From positions 1 to 8,085 of the forward strand of contig JAMOOB010000242.1 of the NCBI GenBank assembly GCA_027066265.1: a DNA stretch of 8,085 nt, read 5' to 3'. The notes beneath the pieces were generated by a model. That model worked only from the letters and a program-made list of their open reading frames with translations. It did no database searches and had not been told where the DNA came from. Origin of the DNA: Desulfurococcales archaeon (lineage in GTDB: Archaea; Thermoproteota; Thermoprotei_A; Sulfolobales; Ignisphaeraceae). A program made the translations under genes and the position numbers. Below, one piece after another: positions 1-5,994 of the stretch (position 1 is its first letter; the number at the start of each line of letters is the position of its first letter).

Positions 1-339
1 AGTACCGTACTCACCGAAGAACTCGGTAATGGTCTTGACCTCGATACCTCCTCCAAGCAGGTTGTCTAGGTTTCTGCTACCCGTCGTGATCTTGGGCAAA
101 TTCATCCTCTCCTTCTTGAGCTGTAGAGCTGTCTTGAACCCTAGCCCGAGCGCATCCCTAGCCTGCAACACGAGCCTCTGTAGCGTTGGTACCGGGATAC
201 CTGTTGCTTGGCTAAGCTCCTGTACGTTGGCGGCTGCCAACGCCGTTACCGTAGTTATGCCAGCGTCCTTCAGCTTCCTAAGTATGGTGCTAGGGATTCC
301 TAGCTCTTCCAGAGTCTTGGGCTTGGAGCTCGAGGTCAT
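1..339 (-). CDS. radA: DNA repair and recombination protein RadA, N-terminal part (runs off the window)
   Basis: Archaeal RecA/Rad51-family recombinase that forms filaments on single-stranded DNA and catalyses strand exchange. Only the first 113 codons are present, read toward the left edge. Residues about 8-60 form the helix-hairpin-helix N-terminal domain (LEELGIPSTILRKL, then a GIPVPTLQRL segment). They are followed by the very typical lead-in to the ATPase core, TTGSRNLDNLLGGGIE and TEFFGEYGT. The window ends just before the Walker A lysine, so the ATPase itself is not visible. The ATG at 337-339 follows a GGGGTGA ribosome binding site 10 bases upstream, and no other start fits the family length. 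It diverges from thrS across a 132-base promoter region. Identification rests on direct resemblance to conserved RadA motifs and is secure. Confidence 0.95.
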   Translation of the reverse strand, partial: MTSSSKPKTLEELGIPSTILRKLKDAGITTVTALAAANVQELSQATGIPVPTLQRLVLQARDALGLGFKTALQLKKERMNLPKITTGSRNLDNLLGGGIEVKTITEFFGEYGT

Positions 340-380
340 CTCTACGTCACCCCGCCGTAACTATCCTACCTTGGTGGGTT

Positions 381-387
381 CTTATAC
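381..387 (-). promoter_or_regulatory. Probable TATA box of radA
   Basis: On the minus strand this reads GTATAAG, about 45 bases before the radA ATG. Archaeal transcription starts about 25-27 bases after the TATA centre, which puts the start near 357. That leaves a leader of about 18 bases carrying the GGGGTGA ribosome binding site. The geometry is right, but this is a prediction only. Confidence 0.5.
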
Positions 388-401
388 CCTCCTGCACATA
401 G

Positions 402-414
402 CCGAAACTTTCGG
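402..414. repeat. Perfect 13-bp dyad between radA and thrS promoters
   Basis: CCGAAA-C-TTTCGG is a perfect 6-bp inverted repeat around one base. It lies between the predicted TATA boxes of the two divergent genes (381-387 and 432-438). A one-base centre is too tight for an RNA hairpin, so a protein-binding dyad is more likely if it has a function at all. No regulator is identifiable. Confidence 0.4.
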
Positions 415-431
415 GTACCCTCTGCATCTAG

Positions 432-438
432 CTTAAAG
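432..438 (+). promoter_or_regulatory. Probable TATA box of thrS
   Basis: CTTAAAG, inside the symmetric stretch AGCTTAAAGCT (430-440), is centred about 37 bases before the thrS ATG. Transcription would start near 461, giving a leader of about 11 bases that just includes the GAGTGATC ribosome binding site at 462-469. The A/T core is modest, so confidence is moderate. Confidence 0.4.
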
Positions 439-471
439 CTCTGAGCATCGCTTCGTAGTACGAGTGATCGT

Positions 472-2328
472 ATGCGTCTCTTACTCATCCACGCCGAGTA
501 CTTCGAGTATCGTGCTCGCGAGAAAGCTATCGACCAAGCAGAGGAGCTAGATGGTCGTAGGGAAGGGAGGTTCAGCAACGTTCTCGTAGTCATGACCACG
601 GTCGAGGACGATGATTGCAAGGATCCCGAGAGCGTCGTTGAACGTGCTTGCGAAGCCGTTCTAGACGTATTCAACCGCGTACGTGCTTCCAGAATCCTTG
701 TCTATCCATACGCACACCTATCACCAAACCTCGCACCCGCGAATCGAGCACTCGAGATACTGAAACTCTTCGAAGAGAAGCTACGTAGTCGAGGAGTGAA
801 AGTCCATAGAGCACCCTTCGGATGGTACAAGGAGTTCTCGTTGAAGTGCTACGGACATCCGCTAAGCGAGCTCTCTCGCACAATCAAGCCCAGTGCCGAG
901 CGTAGACGTGTGGTAGAGAAGCGTTACCTCATAATGACTCCCGATGGAAAGATCTACAAACCCGAAGAGTACCAGTTCCGCGAGGGAGAGGAAGAGTTTA
1001 GGATACTTGTCGAGAAGGAAGTGTTCAAGAAAGAGCTTGAGGGTGGCATTGGTAGGGTCCACTACTACCTCAAGAAGTTCGGTTTCGAGTGGGAACCGTT
1101 CTCAGACCATGGACACATGAGGTTCCAACCCCACGCAACCGTGATCATGGAGGCTGTGTCGGAGTACGCATGGCTCGTAGCAGCATCGCTAGGCATACCC
1201 GTGTTCCGCGTTCGTGGAACCAACATGTTCAGCCTCTCGGTCGAGCCAGTAAGACAGCATGCAGAGCTCTTCGGCGAACGTATGTACGAGGTTAGGATGG
1301 ATGGAGATAGATTCGTGCTACGATTCGCTGCATGCCATCAACAGTTCTCGATACTTAGGGACTGGGTGCTGAGCTATCGAGATCTACCGCTGGGAATGTT
1401 CGAGGTAGCGGATAGCTATCGCTACGAACAGCGCGGTGAGCTTGTTCTAGGCTTTAGACTGAGGAAGTTCCACATGCCGGACCTACACATACTGGCCAAG
1501 GATCTAGAGCAAGCTAAGCAGATAGTGTTGCTCGTGAGGGAGAAGATCTTCGAAGAAGCTCGTAAGCTCGGTAGAGACTATCTAGCGATCTACAACGTTA
1601 CCCAGGATTTCTTCGAGCAACACCTCGACTACATCAAGGAGCTCGTGCGTAGGGAAGGCAAACCCGTGCTGATATGCCTCTACCCGGCCGGGATCTACTA
1701 CTGGGTCATAAACGTAGAGTACATCATAATCGATGAGATGGGTAGACCGAGAGAGATCGCGACGTGGCAGATCGATGTGGGTAACGCTAAGAGGTTCGGC
1801 ATCAAGTATCGCGATGCCGATGGATCGGAGAAGTACCCGGTAATCATACACACAGCTTTGATAGGATCGATAGAGAGGTACATCTACATGGTGTTCGATA
1901 CCATCGCTAGGGTAGAGCGTAGCGGTAAACCACCGACTCTACCAACGTGGTTGTCGCCGATACAGGTAAGGATCATACCGGTATCTAGGGAACAGCTAGA
2001 CTATGCGATGAGTGTAGCGAAGAAGCTTGCTGAGCGCGGTATAAGGGTCGATGTCGATGATAGGGACGAGAGTCTTGGGAGGAAGATTAGGGATGCTGGT
2101 GTCGAGTGGATACCCTACGTAGTGGTCGTAGGAGAGCGAGAGATGAAGACGGGCACGATAAACGTTAGGATTCGTAGGGAAGGAGTGCAGAAGTCGATGA
2201 CTCTCGACGAGCTTCTGAAGATGTTGGAGGAAGAACTTCGTGGATACCCGAGAACACCTTCAGCGCTACCCATGCTCGTAAGCAAGAGACCTTCGCTACC
2301 ATACCTACAGCCGTTGAAGGAGAGCTAA
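472..2328 (+). CDS. thrS: Threonyl-tRNA synthetase, archaeal type with DTD-like editing domain
   Basis: Charges tRNA-Thr with threonine in the cytoplasm and removes mischarged serine. The 618-residue length matches single-chain archaeal ThrRS. Residues 1-140 are the archaeal N2 editing domain, related to D-aminoacyl-tRNA deacylase (opening MRLLLIHAEYFEY). Residues corresponding to those used by Pyrococcus ThrRS for serine removal are present: H82, Y119/K120 and E133. The class II catalytic core covers about 190-490. Zinc ligands for threonine recognition are C288 (AACHQQF), H339 (PDLHI) and H460 (VIIHTAL). Motif 2 contains R317 (YRYEQRG) and motif 3 is GSIERYIYMVFD. Residues about 498-600 are the anticodon-binding domain. 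Some crenarchaea split editing and catalysis between two proteins; this copy is whole and looks competent for both. The ATG follows a GTGATC ribosome binding site. The gene is intact, in contrast to the broken genes further right. Confidence 0.97.
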   Translation: MRLLLIHAEYFEYRAREKAIDQAEELDGRREGRFSNVLVVMTTVEDDDCKDPESVVERACEAVLDVFNRVRASRILVYPYAHLSPNLAPANRALEILKLFEEKLRSRGVKVHRAPFGWYKEFSLKCYGHPLSELSRTIKPSAERRRVVEKRYLIMTPDGKIYKPEEYQFREGEEEFRILVEKEVFKKELEGGIGRVHYYLKKFGFEWEPFSDHGHMRFQPHATVIMEAVSEYAWLVAASLGIPVFRVRGTNMFSLSVEPVRQHAELFGERMYEVRMDGDRFVLRFAACHQQFSILRDWVLSYRDLPLGMFEVADSYRYEQRGELVLGFRLRKFHMPDLHILAKDLEQAKQIVLLVREKIFEEARKLGRDYLAIYNVTQDFFEQHLDYIKELVRREGKPVLICLYPAGIYYWVINVEYIIIDEMGRPREIATWQIDVGNAKRFGIKYRDADGSEKYPVIIHTALIGSIERYIYMVFDTIARVERSGKPPTLPTWLSPIQVRIIPVSREQLDYAMSVAKKLAERGIRVDVDDRDESLGRKIRDAGVEWIPYVVVVGEREMKTGTINVRIRREGVQKSMTLDELLKMLEEELRGYPRTPSALPMLVSKRPSLPYLQPLKES

Positions 2329-2330
2329 GC

Positions 2331-2387
2331 CCCTCAGCGGAGGTTCATTTCATCACTTCTCAGGGCGGGGCGACAGTACATCACCGG
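2331..2387 (-). ncRNA. Candidate C/D box sRNA, antisense just past the thrS stop
   Basis: Read on the minus strand, the order is C box GTGATGT (2384-2378), a 14-base guide (2377-2364), D' box CTGA (2363-2360), spacer GAA, C' box GTGATGA (2356-2350), a 12-base guide AATGAACCTCCG (2349-2338) and D box CTGA (2337-2334). CCC before the C box can pair with GGG after the D box as a short terminal stem. The C box departs from RTGATGA only in its last base, which is not essential for the kink-turn pairs that bind L7Ae. Such RNAs guide 2'-O-methylation five bases upstream of D or D'. No good TATA box sits at the expected distance, so it may be processed from a longer transcript. The D box is 5 bases from the thrS stop codon. 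Outer ends are approximate and the targets are unknown. Confidence 0.7.
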
Positions 2388-2397
2388 GATCCGCGGC

Positions 2398-2406
2398 TTT
2401 CTAAAG
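2398..2406 (+). promoter_or_regulatory. Possible TATA box of mevalonate kinase gene
   Basis: TTTCTAAAG is centred about 54 bases before the ATG. It predicts a transcript start near 2428 and a leader of about 28 bases containing GAGGT (2442-2446), 9 bases before the start codon. The match to a TATA box is weak. Confidence 0.3.
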
Positions 2407-2455
2407 TACGTTTTGTAGCAGCAGATTTCTTAGCTCTTTTCGAGGTTGTCCACCC

Positions 2456-3448
2456 ATGAAGATCGTCGAGGTTTCGGTACCTACGAAGGTAACGCTCTTC
2501 GGTGAGCATGCGGTTGTCTACGGCAAGCCAGCGATAGCGATAGCCATACCTAGGAGAATCGTTCTACGGGGATCAGCATCGACTTCTCCCGGTCTACGCA
2601 TTCGTCTCAGCAACGTTCGTGTAGAGATACGTAGCGTACGCATCGATGGATCTACGGAGGTCGAGGTAGATGTCGACGAGCTTCGTAGAATCCTTAGCTA
2701 CGTAGTGAAGGGATTCGAGATCGCTTGCCGTGACGAGGTGAAGGGTCTCGATCTAGAGATCCGTAGCGATCTACCGATCGGTGTAGGTCTAGGGACATCG
2801 GCAGCCGTATCCGTCGGCATGGCGGCTCTATGCCTAGCTCTACGAGGTTACGAAGGTTCGGAACTCGTTGAGGAAGCTGCTCACCTTGGTTGGAGGATCG
2901 AGCGCGAAGTTCAGGGTGCGGCGAGCCCTATGGATACCTTCACGGTTGCCTACGGTGGTGTTCGATTCATAGAGCCATGGATTCCGCGAGCCGTGGCTCT
3001 CGATCACGGAGATCTTCCGCTCATCGTTGGCTACACACCCAAGCGCTTCACGACAGCTCAGCTCGTAGCCGAGGTTAGGAAGCTTCGCGAATCCTATCCC
3101 CAGATCCTGAACCCCGTCATCGAGCTCGTAGGGCTCGTCGTAGAGGAGGCTAGGAAAGCTATCGAGAGGAACGATCTTGAGAAGCTCGGAGAACTCATGG
3201 TGTTGAACCATCGATTGCTTCACGTGCTGGGCGTGGTATCCCTCGAAACCGAGAAGATCGTTAGGACAGTTCTCGAGATGGGTGCTCTAGGAGCGAAGAT
3301 GAGTGGTGCTGGTGGTGGCGGTGCATTCGTTGTGTTGGCGAAGGATCGTAGGGATGTGGATAAGCTTAGCAACGTGGTTGAGGCACTCGGTGGAAGAATC
3401 GTTGCTACGAGTATCGAGGAGAGCGGGCTGAAAGTATTCTCTGGGTGA
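2456..3448 (+). CDS. mvk: Mevalonate kinase
   Basis: GHMP-family kinase that phosphorylates mevalonate with ATP to 5-phosphomevalonate, early in the archaeal mevalonate route to isoprenoid membrane lipids. It is cytoplasmic. Length is 330 residues, normal for archaeal enzymes. Visible motifs are the N-terminal substrate/ATP segment PTKVTLFGEHAVVYGKPA (9-26), the glycine-rich GHMP motif 2 PIGVGLGTSAAVSV (107-120), the catalytic aspartate D160 in GAASPMDTF, and C-terminal motif 3 KMSGAGGGGAF (281-291). In motif 2 the usual GLGSS reads GLGTS, a conservative change. The ATG has GAGGT 9 bases upstream. The gene stands between a C/D sRNA on the other strand and an unidentified small gene downstream. 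Related GHMP kinases exist, but GEHAVVYG together with ASPMDT points to mevalonate kinase. Confidence 0.93.
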   Translation: MKIVEVSVPTKVTLFGEHAVVYGKPAIAIAIPRRIVLRGSASTSPGLRIRLSNVRVEIRSVRIDGSTEVEVDVDELRRILSYVVKGFEIACRDEVKGLDLEIRSDLPIGVGLGTSAAVSVGMAALCLALRGYEGSELVEEAAHLGWRIEREVQGAASPMDTFTVAYGGVRFIEPWIPRAVALDHGDLPLIVGYTPKRFTTAQLVAEVRKLRESYPQILNPVIELVGLVVEEARKAIERNDLEKLGELMVLNHRLLHVLGVVSLETEKIVRTVLEMGALGAKMSGAGGGGAFVVLAKDRRDVDKLSNVVEALGGRIVATSIEESGLKVFSG

Positions 3449-3451
3449 CTA

Positions 3452-3458
3452 GTTTATG
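3452..3458 (+). promoter_or_regulatory. Probable TATA box giving a nearly leaderless mRNA
   Basis: GTTTATG is centred about 30 bases before the GTG start at 3486, so transcription would begin about 3481-3484. No ribosome binding site is visible, which fits a leaderless transcript. If so, the downstream gene has its own promoter despite lying only 37 bases after mevalonate kinase. Confidence 0.45.
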
Positions 3459-3485
3459 AACCTAGGTCTACGAATCTAGGGTACG

Positions 3486-3815
3486 GTGGAGAGAGTGCTG
3501 GAAGACCTTAGGAAACTCGGTTATCGAATCGTTGAGACTCGATCCATCGAAAGAACGTTGCTCGGAGAACGCGTTGAGAGGAAAACGCTTCTCGTCGAAG
3601 GCAAGAACCTGGTTATGAGGGTGAGTAGCTTGGGATCGTCGCGTTACAGAGTCACGGTCGTGACGGACGAAGAGTACCGCGAGGTAATGGAGAACGAGGG
3701 TATGGACGTAGCGGAGCTAAGCGATGGAACGATAATGGCTTCAGCAAGCTTTCGAAGTCTTGGAGAAGCACTTGCGAAAGCGCGTACGATAGCGTTGAAG
3801 CTCTACAATCGCTAG
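3486..3815 (+). CDS. Conserved-looking small protein of unknown function (109 aa)
   Basis: I do not recognise the family. The protein is soluble and charged, with no signal peptide, membrane segment or metal-binding cysteines. It opens with a helix (MERVLEDLRKLGYRI). The centre is rich in alternating hydrophobic residues typical of beta strands (RKTLLVEG, LVMRVSSLG, YRVTVVTDEEY). It ends in a helix (LGEALAKARTIALKLYNR). This is a compact alpha/beta pattern. The start is GTG with no ribosome binding site but a well-placed TATA box, so the mRNA is probably leaderless. Codon use resembles the flanking housekeeping genes. Its stop codon lies one base before the D box of an antisense C/D sRNA, so the two 3' ends probably overlap. 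No function can be assigned. Confidence 0.75.
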   Translation: MERVLEDLRKLGYRIVETRSIERTLLGERVERKTLLVEGKNLVMRVSSLGSSRYRVTVVTDEEYREVMENEGMDVAELSDGTIMASASFRSLGEALAKARTIALKLYNR

Positions 3816-3867
3816 ATCAGAACCCGGAGGCTCATCACGATTCAGACGCTCGGTTCCTCATCACGAG
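3814..3867 (-). ncRNA. C/D box sRNA, antisense at the 3' end of the 109-aa gene
   Basis: Read on the minus strand, all four boxes are perfect: C GTGATGA (3864-3858), 12-base guide GGAACCGAGCGT (3857-3846), D' CTGA (3845-3842), 3-base spacer ATC, C' GTGATGA (3838-3832), 11-base guide GCCTCCGGGTT (3831-3821), D CTGA (3820-3817). The 48-base core, the short spacer and the 11-12 base guides are typical of archaeal dual-guide methylation RNAs that assemble with L7Ae, Nop5 and fibrillarin. By the D+5 rule the predicted modified bases are the U in target ACGCUCGG and the fifth base (C) in target AACCCGGAGGC; I could not place these in rRNA or tRNA by eye. A TATA box centred 26 bases before the C box supports an independent gene. 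Outer ends are approximate. Confidence 0.88.
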
Positions 3868-3887
3868 ATAGAGAAAGCTTTGCAGAG

Positions 3888-3893
3888 TATATA
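3888..3893 (-). promoter_or_regulatory. TATA box of the C/D sRNA at 3814-3867
   Basis: TATATA is centred 26 bases before the first base of the C box on the minus strand. Transcription should therefore start at or within a few bases of the C box, as expected for an sRNA needing little 5' trimming. The A/T-rich hexamer stands out from its surroundings. Confidence 0.65.
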
Positions 3894-3941
3894 GAGCTAG
3901 CGGAAGTACGATCGTAACAACGACAGGATTCGTTCCCTAAA

Positions 3942-4334
3942 TCAAGAGTGTTTACCTTGCTCAGATACGTACTTCTCGACCTCGCGCTCAAGCTCGTCTA
4001 TGATTTTCGCCACCAATTTCATCGCGTACCTAACTTCCTCGGGCTGATACACACCTTCGTAGAAAGCTTCTTCGTGAAGAGTCTTCATGATATCGCTGTA
4101 GAGAGCTCTAAGATCTTCACGACCGATCTCCCTTAACATACGTCTACGCTCACTATGACTCCTAGGAACTACGCCTTTCACTATGCGTATGTACTCGTTT
4201 ATCGCTACGATGAGTGCTAGAAACGCTTTGTCGGCAGCATTCCTGTAGAGCAATACATCGCGTAGCTTCTCAGCACGTTCTAGCTCCTCCATAGCGTAGC
4301 CAAGGATTTCTCGAGCAGTTTCAAACACATGCAT
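3942..4334 (-). CDS. HEPN/PaREP1-like all-helical protein (130 aa)
   Basis: The predicted protein is entirely helical and charged, starting MHVFETAREILGYAMEELERAEKL. Next come the segment YRNAADKAFLALIVAINEYI and a C-terminal LHEEAFYEGVYQPEEVRYAMKLVAKIIDELE. The RNAADKA motif followed by a LHEEAFYEG segment resembles archaeal PaREP1 and HEPN-like proteins, which often accompany nucleotidyltransferases or toxin-antitoxin genes. No clear RxxxxH ribonuclease motif is seen, so nuclease activity cannot be claimed. The reading frame stays open upstream to 4427, but the ATG at 4334 is preferred: an ACATATTAA TATA box lies about 30 bases before it and would give an almost leaderless mRNA. It diverges from the VapBC pair and no partner nucleotidyltransferase is visible. 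The family call is by pattern only. Confidence 0.7.
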   Translation of the reverse strand: MHVFETAREILGYAMEELERAEKLRDVLLYRNAADKAFLALIVAINEYIRIVKGVVPRSHSERRRMLREIGREDLRALYSDIMKTLHEEAFYEGVYQPEEVRYAMKLVAKIIDELEREVEKYVSEQGKHS

Positions 4335-4359
4335 CCCGCTACGAAAATCGCTGAAACGA

Positions 4360-4368
4360 TTAATATGT
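4360..4368 (-). promoter_or_regulatory. TATA box of the HEPN-like gene
   Basis: On the minus strand this reads ACATATTAA. Its centre is about 30 bases before the ATG at 4334, so the transcript would carry only about 3-4 leader bases. This decides the start: the longer frame beginning at 4427 would start well upstream of the promoter. Confidence 0.55.
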
Positions 4369-4448
4369 ATCTCAACCTCGCTGTATCGCAATCGAATGCA
4401 TGGAAAGAGCTGTGCATAGAATAGCATTGCGTACGTACCGTAGCCTAG

Positions 4449-4456
4449 CTTATATA
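4449..4456 (+). promoter_or_regulatory. TATA box of the vapBC-like operon
   Basis: CTTATATA predicts a transcript start near 4479, leaving a leader of about 12 bases that carries the strong GGAGTGATCC ribosome binding site at 4478-4487, just ahead of the TTG start at 4491. Confidence 0.6.
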
Positions 4457-4474
4457 CTACGTTGCGCGGTAGTA
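4455..4474. promoter_or_regulatory. Candidate operator dyad in the vapB promoter
   Basis: TACTAC and GTAGTA form a 6-bp inverted repeat separated by 8 bases, overlapping the 3' end of the TATA box and reaching nearly to the expected transcript start. Ribbon-helix-helix antitoxins usually repress their own operon by binding inverted repeats in this position. The role is inferred from place and symmetry only. Confidence 0.4.
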
Positions 4475-4490
4475 CATGGAGTGATCCTAC

Positions 4491-4718
4491 TTGAGCTGGA
4501 TTACGGTTTCAGCCAAGATTAGGCGTGAACTCTATGAGAAGTTGAAGAAGTATGGAATTCCCGTGAGCGAGGTCATTCGAAGAGCTCTCGAGGAAGAGGT
4601 TAGGAAGCGAGAAGAGGAAGAGGTTAGAGAAGCATTGAAGCGTGCTCAAGAGATCTTGATGAAGATCCCACCCGAGGAGATTGCTGCAATCGTTAGAAGT
4701 GATCGTGAAGAACGATGA
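4491..4718 (+). CDS. VapB-type ribbon-helix-helix antitoxin
   Basis: A 75-residue protein with the ribbon-helix-helix layout: a short beta strand WITVSAKI (3-10), helix RELYEKLKKYG, turn, and helix PVSEVIRRALEEEVRKREEEE. A charged helical tail that would bind the toxin follows. The VSEVIRRALEEEV segment is very typical of crenarchaeal VapB proteins. It should neutralise a PIN-domain toxin and repress its own promoter. The start is TTG, chosen because GGAGTGATCC lies 3-12 bases upstream and the ATG at 4476 hits a stop after two codons. The stop overlaps the next gene's start as ATGA, so the two are translationally coupled. The antitoxin looks intact although its partner is damaged. Confidence 0.85.
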   Translation: MSWITVSAKIRRELYEKLKKYGIPVSEVIRRALEEEVRKREEEEVREALKRAQEILMKIPPEEIAAIVRSDREER

Positions 4719-4960
4719 AGGTGTTGTTCGACGCTTCAGCGCTTCTAAACATCGTTAGGTACCTCGGTGCTAAAGCTCTCGACCACATTAAGGGGTGCTA
4801 CGAGCTAAGCCTTACACCTTACGAGATAGGTAACGTACTTAAGGTAACGTACTACGATTCGTCCTACATAGTTACGGCTAGCGAACATGGAGTGGTGCAT
4901 ATACTAGGTAAGGAGACCGAGATTATATCGAGTAGAGAATATGTAGAGAGCCATAGCTAG
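4715..4960 (+). pseudogene. VapC-like PIN-domain toxin with internal deletion (81 aa)
   Basis: VapC toxins are PIN-domain ribonucleases of about 125-140 residues. This one has the normal beginning, MKVLFDASALLN with acidic D6, then SLTPYEIGNVL with E37. It jumps directly to the late motif VTYYDSSYIVTAS, whose aspartate is D48 here but near residue 90-100 in complete proteins. About 45-50 residues of the middle helices are therefore missing, while the frame is kept. The fourth acidic position, usually in a V-T-D-D segment, reads HILGKET and is lost. The product is unlikely to be an active nuclease; it could be dead, or kept as an antitoxin-binding fragment. A 12-bp tandem repeat lies exactly at the junction (4828-4853). 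The start overlaps the vapB stop. Confidence 0.8.
4828..4853 (+). repeat. Two direct copies of a 12-bp word at the vapC deletion junction
   Basis: AGGTAACGTACT occurs at 4828-4839 and again at 4842-4853, separated by TA. The copies are in different reading frames, so protein repetition does not explain them. They sit where the PIN domain loses its middle, which suggests slippage or end joining at the deletion. Confidence 0.85.
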
Positions 4961-5000
4961 GATCTTAGAGGTTGTTTGTAGGCATGTCGAGGATGGTACT

Positions 5001-5933
5001 ATGCATATCGTGGTCAAGGATCTCTGGAAGGTTTATAGGAACAACATCGTTGCGTTGAGAGGCGTTAGCTTCGAGTTAGTGAATGACAAGCTCGTTATTC
5101 TTGCAGGTCCCAACGGTGCTGGTAAAACCACGTTGATCAGGATCATGGATGGCGAGATCAGTCCTACGAAGGGCTACGTATCTACCAACGGATTGACTCC
5201 GGACGAAGCTAGGTTAAGAGGTTTGTTCGGTGTTATGCCTCAGGAAGCTCAGCTCCACGAGTATCTCACGGTTAGGGAATACCTCTACTACCTGGCACTG
5301 ATCAAGGGTTTGTCTCGTAGCGATGCTAGGAAGGAAGTGAGTAAGCTTATCGAGGATTTCATGCTTCATTAGCACGACGATGAAAGGATAGAGTATCCAT
5401 CGGGTGGATACAAGAAGAGAATCCTCCTTGCGCAAGCATTCATCGGTTCTCCACAGCTACCATTCCTTGATGAGCCTACTGTCGGTCTAGATCCAGAGAT
5501 GAGGGTTAGGCTATGGAGCATAGTGATGAAGTACCTCGATGAGTACGGTGCTACAGCTATACTCGTAACTCACTACCTAGACGAAGTCAAGGAGTATGCG
5601 AACAGTGTACTGCTCCTACATAGAGGTAAGCTCATCTTCGATGGAACTCCTAGGGATCTCCTCGATAGGCTTGGGTACCGCTACCGGGCAAGGATGAAGC
5701 TCGCTAACGACAAGATCCTGAAGGAGTTGCCAAGCCGTAGATATACACAACGAGGTTCCGAGGTAGAGGTCTTCGTTAGCGATGACAACGAATTCATAGC
5801 GTTGATAAGATTCATCGAAGCTCGTAGAGACTACGTGACGGAGTTCGTTGTTGAGAGACCTAGCCTCGAAGAATCGTACACGGAGATGATACGTCTCGAT
5901 AAAGACGTAGATGCACGACATACACATTTGTAG
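5001..5933 (+). pseudogene. ABC exporter ATPase (DrrA/CcmA-like) with in-frame amber stop
   Basis: Reads as one 310-codon frame interrupted by a single TAG at 5370-5372 (codon 124). Before the stop are the Walker A motif GPNGAGKT (36-43) and the Q-loop VMPQ (Q81). After it are the signature, Walker B ending LDEPT (D157, E158), D-loop GLDPE and H-loop H191 (LVTHYLDE). The tail of about 100 residues ending LEESYTEMIRL is typical of drug- and antibiotic-type exporters. Without the stop the length would be normal. Two further oddities suggest relaxed selection: the signature reads PSGG instead of LSGG, and Walker B reads LPFLDE instead of LLFLDE, both Leu-to-Pro. The ATG follows GAGGATGGT. A 123-residue N-terminal fragment without signature or Walker B could not work as an ATPase. 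Its partner permease at 6467 is also broken. Confidence 0.88.
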
Positions 5934-5994
5934 AGAGCAGCCATCGACGAGCTATCCATAGAAAATGATTCGCTATGCTTATTCATCGCAGTGA

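Noticed and set aside
29..436. Plus-strand open frame of 135 codons opposite radA
   Set aside because: It is the shadow of radA on the minus strand, whose protein motifs are unmistakable.
2331..2358. CCTC-AGCG-GAGG plus T-rich tract as a thrS terminator
   Set aside because: The stem has only four pairs, and the same bases are better explained as the D box end and guide of the antisense C/D sRNA.
3461..3480. CCTAG-10-CTAGG inverted repeat before the 109-aa gene
   Set aside because: Five-bp arms made of a common word; too weak to call an operator.
4335..4427. N-terminal extension of the HEPN-like protein to 4427
   Set aside because: A TATA box inside the extension and the good helical start at 4334 favour the shorter protein.
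5522..5528. GTGATGA in the ABC ATPase as another C box
   Set aside because: No CTGA at guide distance on that strand; it is ordinary coding sequence.
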